NCBI RefSeq assembly: GCF_029846235.1
Contig: NZ_JARVWP010000003.1
Span: 248,001 to 312,000, forward strand
Length of the DNA stretch: 64,000 nucleotides
Source: Bradyrhizobium sp. CER78
Lineage (GTDB): Bacteria > Pseudomonadota > Alphaproteobacteria > Rhizobiales > Xanthobacteraceae
Reading direction: 5' to 3'
The notes beneath the pieces were generated by a model that was given only the letters and a program-made list of their open reading frames with translations, had not been told where the DNA came from and made no database searches. The position numbers and the translations under genes are program-made. This document shows, in pieces, positions 1-8,649 of the stretch (the stretch's first letter is position 1; every line of letters starts with the position of its first letter).

Positions 1-1
1 T

Positions 2-325
2 ATCATCGACCATCTCAATCACGGCAATCTCACGGTTGCGGCTGTCGCGCGGCGGCACGGCGTCACCCCGCGCCAAGTGCAACGGATGTTTGAAGGCGAC
101 GGGACCACATTTTCGCAATTCGTGCTCGGGCGCCGTCTCGCGCGAGCGCATCGATTGCTGGTCAATCCGCGCTACGCCGATCGGCCTGTGAGCGCGGTCG
201 CCTTTGAGGTTGGTTTCGGCGACGTGTCCTATTTCAACCGCACCTTCCGCCGGCAATACGGAGCGCCTCCCTCGGACGTGCGTGAAGCGGTGCGCAGAGG
301 GCTGATCGCGAACAATGGCTCCTGA
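2..325 (+). CDS. AraC-family transcriptional regulator, C-terminal part (5' truncated by window edge)
   Basis: The frame is open from the first bases of the window, so the gene starts upstream; 107 residues are visible. They form the C-terminal double helix-turn-helix of AraC/XylS regulators: a first helix-turn-helix around VAARRHGVTPRQVQRMF, then the family signature around residues 66-95 (VSAVAFEVGFGDVSYFNRTF followed by RRQYGAPPSDVR). This half binds DNA; the effector-binding half is outside the window, so ligand and targets cannot be judged. An internal ATG at 77 lies inside the first helix-turn-helix and is not a credible start. Confidence 0.9.
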   Translation: MIDHLNHGNLTVAAVARRHGVTPRQVQRMFEGDGTTFSQFVLGRRLARAHRLLVNPRYADRPVSAVAFEVGFGDVSYFNRTFRRQYGAPPSDVREAVRRGLIANNGS

Positions 326-360
326 TTCAGTCCAGGCCGATCGCGCTCCAGCCAAATAAA

Positions 361-391
361 AAGGGCCGATTGCCCCAGGCAATCGGCCCTT
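361..391 (-). terminator. Rho-independent terminator of the 90-aa secreted protein gene
   Basis: A perfect 14-bp stem (361-374 with 378-391) and 3-base loop. Read on the minus strand it is followed by a T-rich run, placing it just downstream of the minus-strand gene ending at 409. It can also stop transcription coming from the AraC gene on the other side. Confidence 0.8.
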
Positions 392-408
392 ATCGTCATG
401 ATCAAAGC

Positions 409-681
409 TTACTTCGCCATGCTGGCTTCAGCAGCCTTGCCGAGGTGCGCGCCGCATTCGCCCCACTTGTTGTTCAGCATCGCGTCCTGGGCGAGCGAGA
501 CTTCCTTCTCCGCCGCGAATTTGACCTCATTGTCAGCCATAGCTTCGACCGCCGCTTCAGTCTTGCCGAAATTGGCGCCGCTGCAGCCGACGCCCATGTG
601 ATGGCGATGAGCGGCCTGAGCCGGGGCAACAGCGTAGACGACGACAGCCATGGTGGTCGCTGCGATCAATGTCTTGATCAT
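409..681 (-). CDS. Small secreted/periplasmic protein of unknown function
   Basis: 90 residues starting MIKTLIAATTMAVVVYAV, a clear Sec signal peptide with a likely cleavage after APAQAA near residue 24. The mature part begins with a His-rich stretch (HRHHM), has two cysteines (GVGCSGANF and WGECGAHL) that could form a disulfide, and is otherwise helical and Ala/Glu-rich. An ATG four codons upstream (693) is possible, but the signal peptide fits the 681 start better. It ends at a strong terminator. No domain family was recognised. The His cluster could bind metal; that is inference. Confidence 0.75.
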   Translation of the reverse strand: MIKTLIAATTMAVVVYAVAPAQAAHRHHMGVGCSGANFGKTEAAVEAMADNEVKFAAEKEVSLAQDAMLNNKWGECGAHLGKAAEASMAK

Positions 682-693
682 GGGATGTTCCAT

Positions 694-1426
694 CTTTTGT
701 TCTTGAACAGAAACCTGCGTGATTGCGGAATCTGCGGGATGATTATTCGCTGTTCCCGGCGCCGCTCAGAATGAACTTCGCGCGATACGAATGTGATGAG
801 CGCTGCACGCGGATCGCGCATGCGTTGCATAGTGTTTTGATTACAAGCCGGTAAGGAAGCGGCGCCGCATTAGCGCGGTTGGAGGCGTTCACTTCAATCA
901 ACCCATTTCCGATAAGCAGCAGGCGATCCCCCGCGACTTCCTGCACCCGGCCCAAATCCGCGCGGCGCGCAGTGCCGTATTACCTCAAGAGTCAATGCGG
1001 CTGATTGACGCTACGTCCGCTGAGCGTCGGCGCGACCATACAATGAACTAAAACTCATTTCTAATAGCAGGATGTTGCATGCGAATCACGCATGGAACAC
1101 ATCGACGTGATCATTCACTCACGACGCCATTTCAGCTTGATCACGCGGTCTGTAATTACCACATACTTAATGCGGTAAAGGCCAGCGGGATCCCTAGCAA
1201 CTCACTGATCTATAGAAGATTTTATCGAGAGCGGCGATGCCGGCGGAACTTCCGCCCTCTGCCTCGTTCCTGATGCCGCAAACGGTTAACCGGAACTTAC
1301 CTCCGCCATGCATTTTGAGCTTAGCTGCATCGCAACATTGGAACTACCGCACTGCACTATATCATCTATATTCACTTCAACGATGAGGCTTTGGAAAAGC
1401 TGAATCCGAACTACTAGGAGACTACC
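694..1426. other. Gene-free stretch between two divergent small genes
   Basis: About 730 bases without a convincing coding frame. Short open frames exist (a 70-codon one on minus near 743-955 and a 64-codon one on plus near 1079-1273), but neither has a ribosome-binding site, recognisable composition or family resemblance. The part from about 1040 to 1420 is AT-richer than its surroundings and must hold the promoter and leader of the DUF1127 gene. Confidence 0.5.
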
Positions 1427-1579
1427 ATGTTGCTCTCGCTCATCCGCATGATCCAGGCTTTCCGGGATTATCAGCGCAATGTCAGCGAACTGTCCCAGCT
1501 CAGCGATCGCGAACTGGCCGATATCGGCCTCGACCGCTCGGACATTCCGCGCGTTGCCGCCGGTACCTACAACGGCTAA
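1427..1579 (+). CDS. DUF1127 domain small protein (YjiS-like)
   Basis: A 50-residue protein starting MLLSLIRMIQAFRDYQR, followed by the DUF1127 core: an aromatic/basic helix, then LSDRELADIGLDRSDIPRVA. The Shine-Dalgarno AGGAG lies at 1416-1420, six bases before the ATG. DUF1127 proteins are abundant in alphaproteobacteria; some are arginine-rich regulators of phosphate, carbon or RNA metabolism. The role of this copy is unknown. It is followed directly by an intrinsic terminator, so it is probably monocistronic. Confidence 0.85.
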   Translation: MLLSLIRMIQAFRDYQRNVSELSQLSDRELADIGLDRSDIPRVAAGTYNG

Positions 1580-1607
1580 TCGGCCGCAAGCCATCTGATG
1601 AACGGAT

Positions 1608-1640
1608 AACGCCCGCTTCCACAGCGGGCGTTGTCGTTTT
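1608..1640 (+). terminator. Rho-independent terminator after the DUF1127 gene
   Basis: A 10-bp perfect stem (1608-1617 with 1623-1632), 5-base loop, followed by a T-rich tail. It lies 28 bases after the stop codon. Confidence 0.8.
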
Positions 1641-1642
1641 CA

Positions 1643-1741
1643 GGGCCTATCCGTTCCGATGACATCGGAACGGATAGGCCCCGATCCCCTTGGTTTGACG
1701 CGTTTTCCTCACGCGAACCGGTATCCACTTCGCTTGAAACT
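1643..1741. repeat. Dispersed palindromic repeat fragment upstream of trmFO
   Basis: An 18-bp perfect inverted repeat (1643-1660 with 1664-1681) with a 3-base loop, followed at about 1700-1741 by a segment (ACGCGAACCGGTATCCACTT) that I recall as part of an intergenic repeat common in Bradyrhizobium genomes. It occupies the space between the DUF1127 terminator and trmFO. The palindrome is directly visible; membership in the dispersed family is from memory. Confidence 0.6.
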
Positions 1742-1791
1742 GCGGCGCGGTTTCAGATGCATATGGTCACGAAACGCGCTAACGCTGCGCG

Positions 1792-3225
1792 ATGACACCG
1801 CATCAATCCTCTTCCCAACCCGTGCACATCGTGGGCGCGGGGCTCGCCGGCTCGGAAGCCGCCTGGCAGGTCGCCAATTCCGGCGTCCGCGCCGTCCTGC
1901 ACGAAATGCGCCCGCAACGGATGACCGAGGCGCACCGGACCGACGGCTGCGCCGAACTGGTCTGCTCGAACTCGTTCCGCTCCGACGACGCGGCCAACAA
2001 CGCAGTCGGGCTGCTGCACGCCGAGATGCGGCGGCTGGGCTCCCTCATCATGCGCTCGGCCGATGCCAATCAGGTGCCGGCCGGCGGCGCGCTCGCCGTC
2101 GACCGCGACGGCTTTTCCGCCGCCGTCACCAAGGCGCTGAACGAACACCCGCTGATCGAGATCAGCCGCGAGGAGGTCGCGGGCCTGCCGCCGGCCGACT
2201 GGAGCAACGTCATCGTCGCGACCGGTCCCCTCACCTCGGCACCGCTCGCCGACGCGATCAGGCAGCTGACCGACGAGAACGCGCTGGCGTTCTTCGATGC
2301 GATCGCGCCGATCGTGCACAAGGACTCCATCGACATGTCGGTGGCCTGGTTTCAGTCGCGCTACGACAAGGTCGGTCCCGGCGGCACCGGCGCCGACTAC
2401 ATCAACTGCCCGATGACCAAAGAGCAATATGACGCCTTCGTCACGGCGCTGCTCGACGGCGAGAAGGTCGACTTCAAGGATTGGGAGACCAACACGCCAT
2501 ATTTCGACGGCTGCCTGCCGGTCGAGGTGATGGCCGAACGCGGTCACGAGACGCTGCGCCACGGGCCGATGAAGCCGGTCGGATTGACCAATCCGCACGA
2601 TCCGACGGTGAAGCCATATGCGATCGTCCAGTTGCGGCAGGACAACAAGCTCGGCACGCTCTACAACATCGTCGGCTTCCAGACCAAGCTGAAGCACGGC
2701 GCGCAGCAGCGCGTGTTCCGCACCATCCCGGGCCTCGAGAACGCGGAGTTCGCCCGCCTCGGCGGCCTGCATCGCAATACCTTCCTGAATTCGCCGAAGC
2801 TGCTCGACGCGCAGTTGCGCCTGCGCGCACAGCCGCGGCTGCGCTTCGCCGGCCAGATGACCGGCTGCGAGGGCTACGTCGAGTCGGCCAGCGTCGGCCT
2901 GATTGCCGGCCTGTGCGCCGCCGCCGACATGCGCGGCGCCGCGCTGACGCCACCGCCTGCGACCACCGCGCTCGGCGCGCTGCTCGGCCACATTACCGGT
3001 GGCCATATCGAAACCATCGATGCCGGGTCGCGCTCGTTCCAGCCGATGAACATCAATTTCGGCCTATTCCCACCGCTGGCCAGTGCGCCGACCAAGAAGC
3101 CGGACGGCTCGCGGCTGCGCGGCAATGAGAAGACCGTCGCCAAGAAGCAGGCGATCAGCGCGCGGGCGCTCGCCGACCTCGATCACTGGATTGCAGAGCA
3201 CCTGCGCGTTGCGGCAGCGGCCTGA
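1792..3225 (+). CDS. trmFO: Methylenetetrahydrofolate--tRNA-(uracil-5-)-methyltransferase TrmFO
   Basis: A cytoplasmic flavoenzyme that methylates uridine 54 in the tRNA T-loop using methylenetetrahydrofolate and FADH2. The 477 residues match the family length. The N-terminal FAD-binding motif is [14 protein letters not shown] (residues 11-24). The conserved [13 protein letters not shown] block (52-64) carries the cysteine equivalent to the first catalytic one, and [12 protein letters not shown] (about 203-214) carries the second. The C-terminal [18 protein letters not shown] motif is also present. The kinase-like gene starts five bases after its stop, suggesting co-transcription. Confidence 0.96.
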   Translation: MTPHQSSSQPVHIVGAGLAGSEAAWQVANSGVRAVLHEMRPQRMTEAHRTDGCAELVCSNSFRSDDAANNAVGLLHAEMRRLGSLIMRSADANQVPAGGALAVDRDGFSAAVTKALNEHPLIEISREEVAGLPPADWSNVIVATGPLTSAPLADAIRQLTDENALAFFDAIAPIVHKDSIDMSVAWFQSRYDKVGPGGTGADYINCPMTKEQYDAFVTALLDGEKVDFKDWETNTPYFDGCLPVEVMAERGHETLRHGPMKPVGLTNPHDPTVKPYAIVQLRQDNKLGTLYNIVGFQTKLKHGAQQRVFRTIPGLENAEFARLGGLHRNTFLNSPKLLDAQLRLRAQPRLRFAGQMTGCEGYVESASVGLIAGLCAAADMRGAALTPPPATTALGALLGHITGGHIETIDAGSRSFQPMNINFGLFPPLASAPTKKPDGSRLRGNEKTVAKKQAISARALADLDHWIAEHLRVAAAA

Positions 3226-3230
3226 CAGAC

Positions 3231-4334
3231 ATGAGCTTGCCGAAAGACGACGACGCCACCCTGTCGGCGCGATGGAGCCAGGGCGTGCTGCTCAAGCGCG
3301 ACGTGTTCTCGACCGTCGAGCGCGGCCGTTTCCGCGCCGATGACGGCGAGGTCGAGGGCGTGCTGCGCCGGCTCGATCAGGTGCCGTTCTGGTCGTTCGC
3401 CGTGGCGCTGCATCTGTTCTCGCGCGAACGCCGCGCGCTGACCCTGGCGCGCGACCTCGACGTCGGGCCCAAGCTGTTGTGGGCCGGCCGGCGCGCGCTG
3501 GTGCGCGGCTTCATCGACGGTGCGGCGCTGCATCTGGCGAAGCCGCATGGCGACGTCGCGTATTTCCGTTCCGCCAAGGCCGCATTGCGCAAGCTGCATC
3601 GCGCCGGCATCTGCCACAACGACCTCGCCAAGGAGCAGAACTGGCTGGTCGGCCGCGACGGCCGCGCCTATCTCACCGACTTCCAGCTCGCCGCCTGCTT
3701 CAAGAGTCGCAGCCGGCTGTTCCGCATCGCCGCCTATGAGGATCTGCGGCATCTCTTGAAGCACAAGCGCAGCTACGCGCCGGAGGCGCTGACGCCGATG
3801 GAGCGCAAGGTGCTTGCGAAGAAGTCCGCGGCCGCCAGCATCTGGCTGAAAACCGGCAAGAAGGTCTACCAGGCGATCACCCGCGGCATCTTCAATTTCA
3901 CCGACCGCGAAGGCGGCGGCCGGCGGCTGGTCAACGACGCCCCGGTGCTGGTCGATTTGATCCGCAGGAATCCTGACGTGCGCGATGCCGCGATCGTCGC
4001 CTTTGCCGACCGGCGCGTCGGCGTCGGGCTCTACGCCTTCGTCGAGGCGGATCAGTCGGCGCTGGAAAAGACGCTGCGCAGCGAGCTCACCGCAGCCAAG
4101 GGCGTCAAGCCGCCCGAACACATCCAGATCGTGCACGCGCTGCCGCGCGATGCGGCCGGCAAGCCGCGCACCGAAATCCTGCAGCTTGTCGCGATGAATC
4201 AGATCGACCTGATCGAGCCGATGATGCGCAGCGACGCCGATCGCGAGTTCCTCAAGGACATCCTCGAGCAACGCAAGAATCTGCGCGACCGATTCAATTT
4301 CGAAGTCGCCGAGATGGATCGGCCCGTCGGCTAA
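3231..4334 (+). CDS. Protein-kinase-like domain fused to an acyl-CoA synthetase C-terminal (AMP-binding_C) domain
   Basis: 367 residues with two unrelated-looking parts. Residues about 15-220 resemble a RIO/LPS-kinase-type kinase: a catalytic loop ICHNDLAKEQNWLV with D131 and N137, and LTDFQLA with D150 in the metal-binding DFG position. The usual VAIK lysine position appears as VLRRL (46-47). Residues about 240-320 resemble the mobile C-terminal domain of acyl/aryl-CoA synthetases: PDVRDAAIVAFADRRVG, then LPRDAAGKPRTEIL with K311 where the synthetase catalytic lysine sits. The large adenylating domain is absent. It starts five bases after trmFO, so translation may be coupled. Substrate and partner are unknown. 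Confidence 0.85.
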   Translation: MSLPKDDDATLSARWSQGVLLKRDVFSTVERGRFRADDGEVEGVLRRLDQVPFWSFAVALHLFSRERRALTLARDLDVGPKLLWAGRRALVRGFIDGAALHLAKPHGDVAYFRSAKAALRKLHRAGICHNDLAKEQNWLVGRDGRAYLTDFQLAACFKSRSRLFRIAAYEDLRHLLKHKRSYAPEALTPMERKVLAKKSAAASIWLKTGKKVYQAITRGIFNFTDREGGGRRLVNDAPVLVDLIRRNPDVRDAAIVAFADRRVGVGLYAFVEADQSALEKTLRSELTAAKGVKPPEHIQIVHALPRDAAGKPRTEILQLVAMNQIDLIEPMMRSDADREFLKDILEQRKNLRDRFNFEVAEMDRPVG

Positions 4335-4427
4335 TTTGCGCGCATCTTGGTGTGCGCGTGGCCCTCGACAAACGCGGCGCGAAGCCCCACTCTTTGCGTG
4401 GGCTAGCGCGCTCAAGGGACAAGTTTA

Positions 4428-4712
4428 ATGCCACTCACCCGTGGCCGTATCGGGGGATATGATTCCGAACGCTTGGCGTTCGGTTTCACCATGATGCACG
4501 GCGATCAGGAAGTTGAATGCCAGATCAGCGACGCCGCAATGGACGAGCTGGCCGGTACGCGTGGAACAGCCAGCATGGCGCGGCAGGCGCAATTCGTCGC
4601 GTTGCGCGACGCGGTCGAACAGATTGCATCCGACATTTATGACAGCGGCCCGATGGTCAAGGGCGTCACGGTCCGGATCTTCACCAAGCACATCGCCAAG
4701 GAACCGAGCTAG
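4428..4712 (+). CDS. Small conserved hypothetical protein, DUF1488-like
   Basis: 94 residues starting MPLTRGRIGGYDSERLAFGF. A first half rich in beta-type residues (FTMMHGDQEVECQISDAAMDELAG) is followed by a helical half (QAQFVALRDAVEQIASDIYD). The order resembles DUF1488 proteins, but the match is from memory and modest. It is 93 bases downstream of the kinase fusion, and its end overlaps by four bases the 3' end of the convergent phytoene-synthase-like gene. Confidence 0.7.
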   Translation: MPLTRGRIGGYDSERLAFGFTMMHGDQEVECQISDAAMDELAGTRGTASMARQAQFVALRDAVEQIASDIYDSGPMVKGVTVRIFTKHIAKEPS

Positions 4713-5572
4713 CGGCCGAACTCTTCGGTGCGCGCGGCTCGCCACAAGGTCCATAGCGTGCGAAGGCGCGAGACCGGTTTCGGTAGAAACGGATCGTTGT
4801 CGGCTGCCCTCGCCCGGCTCAGCTCGCGCCTGACGTGGGCGAGCGGCAGGAAGATCGGCCGCACGCCGGATGGTACGTCCGCAAGCAGCCCGAACGCGGT
4901 CTTGAGATGGCCTTGCGCTTCGTCCGCAAGCTGATCGATCGCAGCGCGGATGTTCGGCGTCGGCTTGCCGGCAAACACCTCCTCCTTGCTGCCGCCGTGC
5001 TGCTGCAGCAGCTGCAACGGCAGAAACAGCTGCTGCCGCGATGCGTCACGGCCCAGCGATGCAATGACCTGCGCCATGCCCTGGGCAAGGCCGGCATGGC
5101 GGGCCAGGTGATCGATCGCCTCCGATGGCCGCGCCACCACGCGCGTGGCCTGCGAGAACAGCGCCGACGCCGTGGCGTCGAGATAGCCCTCGAGCGCGGC
5201 CAGCGTCGGCATCGGGTCGTTGTAGAGATCGAACTGGTGCTCCTCGACCAGCTGTGAGAACGGCGAGACCGGCAGGCGGTGATTGCGGATCGCGTAGAGC
5301 AGCTCGGCCGCGACCGGATTGCCCTCGACGCCGCCGTGCCCGGCGCCTGCCAACATGTCGGTCCACCATTGCAGCCGCATCTCGCCGGGCAGCGGCTGGC
5401 TGACCTGCTCGTGCACGCGCGAGACCTCGATGTTGAAGGCATAGATCGCGAGCAGCGCCCGGCGCTCCGGACCCGGCAGGAACAAGGTCGACGCGTAGCG
5501 CACGAAGTCATGGGTCCGCACCAGATCGGCGCAGAAGGCTGCGCCGTCCCTCGGCGCCTCCACCGCGCTCAT
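4709..5572 (-). CDS. Squalene/phytoene synthase-family protein (NDUFAF6-like)
   Basis: 287 residues with the all-alpha isoprenoid-synthase fold of squalene/phytoene synthases (LLAIYAFNIEVSRVHEQV, RLQWWTDMLAG, YLDATASALFSQ, GLAQGMAQVIASLGRD). The first aspartate-rich motif is replaced by NIEVSRV, so true prenyl-diphosphate condensation is doubtful. This fits the NDUFAF6 branch, which in mitochondria helps assemble complex I. Its ATG overlaps the stop of the Mth938-like gene by four bases, and it is the last gene of the yajC-secD-secF transcription unit. Other carotenoid or hopanoid genes are absent nearby, which also argues against a biosynthetic role. Confidence 0.85.
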   Translation of the reverse strand: MSAVEAPRDGAAFCADLVRTHDFVRYASTLFLPGPERRALLAIYAFNIEVSRVHEQVSQPLPGEMRLQWWTDMLAGAGHGGVEGNPVAAELLYAIRNHRLPVSPFSQLVEEHQFDLYNDPMPTLAALEGYLDATASALFSQATRVVARPSEAIDHLARHAGLAQGMAQVIASLGRDASRQQLFLPLQLLQQHGGSKEEVFAGKPTPNIRAAIDQLADEAQGHLKTAFGLLADVPSGVRPIFLPLAHVRRELSRARAADNDPFLPKPVSRLRTLWTLWRAARTEEFGR

Positions 5573-5952
5573 GGCACCGCAATCAGCGCAGCCGCGACCC
5601 GGCGCCGCTCACCCAGCATGATGTTGTAGGTGCGAATCGCAGGGCCCGTCTGCATCGGGTCGAGCACCACGCGGACCGCACGCAGGGCCTCGCGTAGGCC
5701 CTTTGGCGGCACCCAGACCTCGGTGCCGGTGCCGACGATCAGCGTGTCGATCGCATTCGCTGCCGCAAACACCTTTTGCAGCGAATATTCGTCGATGTCC
5801 TGCGGCCTCGTGACCGGCCAGGCCCAGATCGAGTCCGGCAGGCACAACAGCGAGCCGCGATGCGACATATCGGCAAACGCGAAGCCGCCCTTGCCGTAGG
5901 CCTCGATCGGCGCCGACCTCGGAAGATGGGGAGCGTCCGAGGGGTTGCTCAT
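5569..5952 (-). CDS. Mth938-like (DUF498) domain protein, NDUFAF3 homologue
   Basis: 127 residues of the small Mth938 fold: APIEAYGKGGFAFADMSHRG, then SIWAWPVTRPQDIDEYSLQKVF, DTLIVGTGTEVWVPPKGLRE and the C-terminal DPMQTGPAIRTYNIMLGERR. The family includes mitochondrial NDUFAF3, a complex I assembly factor. It sits six bases after secF and overlaps the next gene by ATGA. Placement in a sec operon suggests a membrane-complex assembly role; that is inference. Confidence 0.88.
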   Translation of the reverse strand: MSNPSDAPHLPRSAPIEAYGKGGFAFADMSHRGSLLCLPDSIWAWPVTRPQDIDEYSLQKVFAAANAIDTLIVGTGTEVWVPPKGLREALRAVRVVLDPMQTGPAIRTYNIMLGERRRVAAALIAVP

Positions 5953-5958
5953 GACCGG

Positions 5959-6993
5959 CTACTTCTTGGCTGCCGCCGTGTCCGGCTTCTTGGCCGGCGC
6001 ATCCTGCGCCTCACCCCGCGTGGTGTGAACGCCGAGATAGATCAGGATCGGCGCCGCGATGAAGATCGAGGTGTAGGTGCCGACCAGCACCACGCCGAAC
6101 ATCATCACGGCGGTGAAGCTGTGGATTGCCTGGCCGCCGAACAGCAGCAGTGCGAGCAGCGCCAGCGTCACCGTGACGTGGGTGATGATCGAACGCGACA
6201 GCGTCGAGTTGATCGATTCGTTCAGCAGCTGCGGCATCGGCATCTTCTTGTAGCGCCGCAGCATCTCGCGGATACGGTCGTAGATGACGACGGTGTCGTT
6301 GAGCGAGTAGCCGAGAATCGTCAGCAGCGCCGCGATACTGGTGAGGTCGAAGTCGACCTGGGTGATCGACATGAAGCCGATCGTGAGCACGATGTCGTGG
6401 ACGTTGGCGATCATTGCGCCGAGCGCGAACTGCCATTCGAACCGGAACCAGAGATAGATCAGGATACCGACGATCGCGAGCATCAGGCCGAGCATGCCGT
6501 AGGCGAGCAACTCGCCGGAGACGCGCGGTCCCACCACTTCGACGCGGCGGTAGTCGACGTTATCGCCGAGCGCGCCGCGGATCTTGCCCACCGCGTCCTG
6601 CTGGGCCTTGTCGCCACCCGGTTGTTCGGCGACGCGAATCTGCACGTCTGCCTCGCCCGAACCGCCGAGTTGCTGCAACTGCACCTCGCCGAGACCAAGG
6701 CCGTTCAGGGTCGTGCGCATTGCGGCAATGTCGGCGGTGCCTGACTTGGCCCGTACTTCCAGCAGCGTGCCGCCCTTGAAGTCGATGCCGAAATTCAGGC
6801 CATGGGTGAAGAACAGCGTGATGGCGAGGATCGAGAGCAGCGCCGAGATCGGGAAGCTGATGCGGCGGAAGCGCGTGAAGTCGAAATGCGTATCGTCGGG
6901 CACGATGCGCAGCGACGGCAGCAGACCGAGCACTGCGACCACGGTCAGCACGGCAATCAGGATGCCAAGGCCAATGAGAACGGTATGGGTCAC
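5959..6993 (-). CDS. secF: Protein translocase subunit SecF
   Basis: 344 residues, an RND-type inner-membrane protein that pairs with SecD and uses the proton-motive force to help SecYEG export proteins. Visible features: a first membrane helix followed by the periplasmic start GLNFGIDFKGGTLLEVRAKSG, a periplasmic domain, and five C-terminal membrane segments including SIAALLTILGYSLNDTVVIYDRIRE (the conserved D1-D6 SecF motif) and FTAVMMFGVVLVGTYTSIFIAAP. The start at 6993 is 10 bases after the secD stop. Confidence 0.97.
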   Translation of the reverse strand: MTHTVLIGLGILIAVLTVVAVLGLLPSLRIVPDDTHFDFTRFRRISFPISALLSILAITLFFTHGLNFGIDFKGGTLLEVRAKSGTADIAAMRTTLNGLGLGEVQLQQLGGSGEADVQIRVAEQPGGDKAQQDAVGKIRGALGDNVDYRRVEVVGPRVSGELLAYGMLGLMLAIVGILIYLWFRFEWQFALGAMIANVHDIVLTIGFMSITQVDFDLTSIAALLTILGYSLNDTVVIYDRIREMLRRYKKMPMPQLLNESINSTLSRSIITHVTVTLALLALLLFGGQAIHSFTAVMMFGVVLVGTYTSIFIAAPILIYLGVHTTRGEAQDAPAKKPDTAAAKK

Positions 6994-7003
6994 AATAGGC
7001 CTC

Positions 7004-8608
7004 TCAGATCGGCACGGTTTGCGGCCGCTTCCACCGCACCCATGCGGCGACGATCAAGCGCGTCAGGGTAAAGGCAGTGAACACCGTGGTGATGATGCCG
7101 ATGCCGAGCGTCACGGCAAAGCCGCGAACCGGCCCGGTGCCGATATAGAACAGCACGGCGGCGGCGATGAAGGTGGTGATGTTGGAGTCGAGGATGGTCG
7201 CCAGCGCCCGCTTGAAGCCGGCGTCGATCGCCGAGATCGCGTTGCGGCCGCCGCGCAATTCCTCACGGATGCGCTCGTAGATCAGCACGTTGGAGTCGAC
7301 CGCGATGCCGACAGTCAGCACGATGCCGGCGATGCCGGGCAAGGTCAGCGTGGCGTTGAGCAGCGACAGCAGCCCGAAGATCATGGCAACGTTGATGGCC
7401 ACCGCGATGTTGGCGAACACGCCGAACAGCCGATAGGTCAGCAGCATGAACACGACGACCAGGATCGAGCCGACATAGGCCGCAAGCTCGCCCTTCTCGA
7501 TCGAGTCCTGCCCGAGGCCGGGACCGACGGTGCGCTCCTCGACCACGGTCAGCGGCGCCGGCAGCGCGCCGGCGCGCATCAGGATCGCCAGATCGTTGGC
7601 CGACTGCACGGTGAAGCTGCCGGAGATCTGGCCCTGCCCGCCGGTGATCGGCTCGCGGATCACCGGCGCCGAGATCACCTTGTTGTCGAGCACGATCGCA
7701 AACGGCTGGCCGACATTGTCGGCGGTGGCCTGGGCGAATTTGCGCGCTCCCGACGTGTTGAACTTGAAGCTGACGATCGCCTCGCCGGTGCGCTGGTCAA
7801 AGCCGGGCTGGGCATCGGAGAGCTCGCCTCCGGACACCAGGACCTGCTTCTTGACGACATACGGAACCGGCGGCGGCGACGCGCTCATCAACAGTTCGGA
7901 GTCCGGCGGCACCCGGCCCTGCTGGGCCTGATCGGCCGACACCGAGGTGTCGACCATGCGGAATTCCATCTTCGCGGTTTTGCCGAGCAGCTCCTTCAGA
8001 TGGGTCGGGTCCTGCAGGCCCGGGACCTGCACCAGGATGCGGTCAGTGCCCTGGCGCTGGATCACAGGCTCGACGGTGCCCAGCTCGTTGACGCGGCGCT
8101 CGACGATCTGGATCGACTGCTCGATGGTCTTGCGCATCCGCTCGATCATCGCGGGCTGCGACACAGTCAGACGGACCAACCCGCCCCCGGCATCGGTCAC
8201 GTCGACATCGCGCTGGCCGCTGGACCCGAGCAAGCCACCGATCGGCTGCGCAACCTCGCGAAGCTTGGTGATCGCCGCCGGAACATCGGCCTCCTTCGTG
8301 ATCCGGACCTCAACACCGTCGTTGCGGATCTGCACGCCGCCGTTGAAGAGGATCCTGGCGTCACGCAGCGCCTTCCTTGTGTCGTCGCGGACCTGCTCGA
8401 GCTTCTCCTTCTTCACGTAGTTGGAGTCGACCTCGAGCAGCAGATAGGAGCCGCCCTGCAAATCGAGGCCGAGGACGAGGCGCCGCTGCGCCCAGGTCGG
8501 CCAGGTCTTCACCTGCGCTTCGGGGAAGAAATTGGGCACGGCGCACAGGCAGACCACCAGCGCTGTCAGGATAATCCCCAGCGCTCGCCACCGCGTGAAA
8601 TACAACAT
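7004..8608 (-). CDS. secD: Protein translocase subunit SecD
   Basis: 534 residues. The N-terminal membrane helix leads into RLVLGLDLQGGSYLLLEVD, the SecD signature. A long periplasmic P1 domain follows (ERRVNELGTVEPVIQRQG; PGLQDPTHLKELLGKTAKMEF), then the VLDNKVISAPVIREPITGG block and the C-terminal membrane half with GIVLTVGIAVDSNVLIYERIREELR. It partners SecF in the same operon, 41 bases downstream of yajC. Confidence 0.97.
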   Translation of the reverse strand: MLYFTRWRALGIILTALVVCLCAVPNFFPEAQVKTWPTWAQRRLVLGLDLQGGSYLLLEVDSNYVKKEKLEQVRDDTRKALRDARILFNGGVQIRNDGVEVRITKEADVPAAITKLREVAQPIGGLLGSSGQRDVDVTDAGGGLVRLTVSQPAMIERMRKTIEQSIQIVERRVNELGTVEPVIQRQGTDRILVQVPGLQDPTHLKELLGKTAKMEFRMVDTSVSADQAQQGRVPPDSELLMSASPPPVPYVVKKQVLVSGGELSDAQPGFDQRTGEAIVSFKFNTSGARKFAQATADNVGQPFAIVLDNKVISAPVIREPITGGQGQISGSFTVQSANDLAILMRAGALPAPLTVVEERTVGPGLGQDSIEKGELAAYVGSILVVVFMLLTYRLFGVFANIAVAINVAMIFGLLSLLNATLTLPGIAGIVLTVGIAVDSNVLIYERIREELRGGRNAISAIDAGFKRALATILDSNITTFIAAAVLFYIGTGPVRGFAVTLGIGIITTVFTAFTLTRLIVAAWVRWKRPQTVPI

Positions 8609-8649
8609 CGAATTGACCTGTCAGATTCGGCAAAAGGCTTCCGCGGCGA

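Noticed and set aside
743..955. 70-codon minus-strand frame upstream of the small secreted protein
   Set aside because: No ribosome-binding site, no protein-like pattern, no family resemblance.
1286..1594. 102-codon minus-strand frame over the DUF1127 gene
   Set aside because: Antisense to a small gene that has a ribosome-binding site, family motif and terminator.
1753..3006. Long minus-strand open frame across trmFO
   Set aside because: Complete overlap with a clear TrmFO on the other strand; composition (Arg/Ala/Gly/Asp-rich) is typical of antisense frames in GC-rich DNA.
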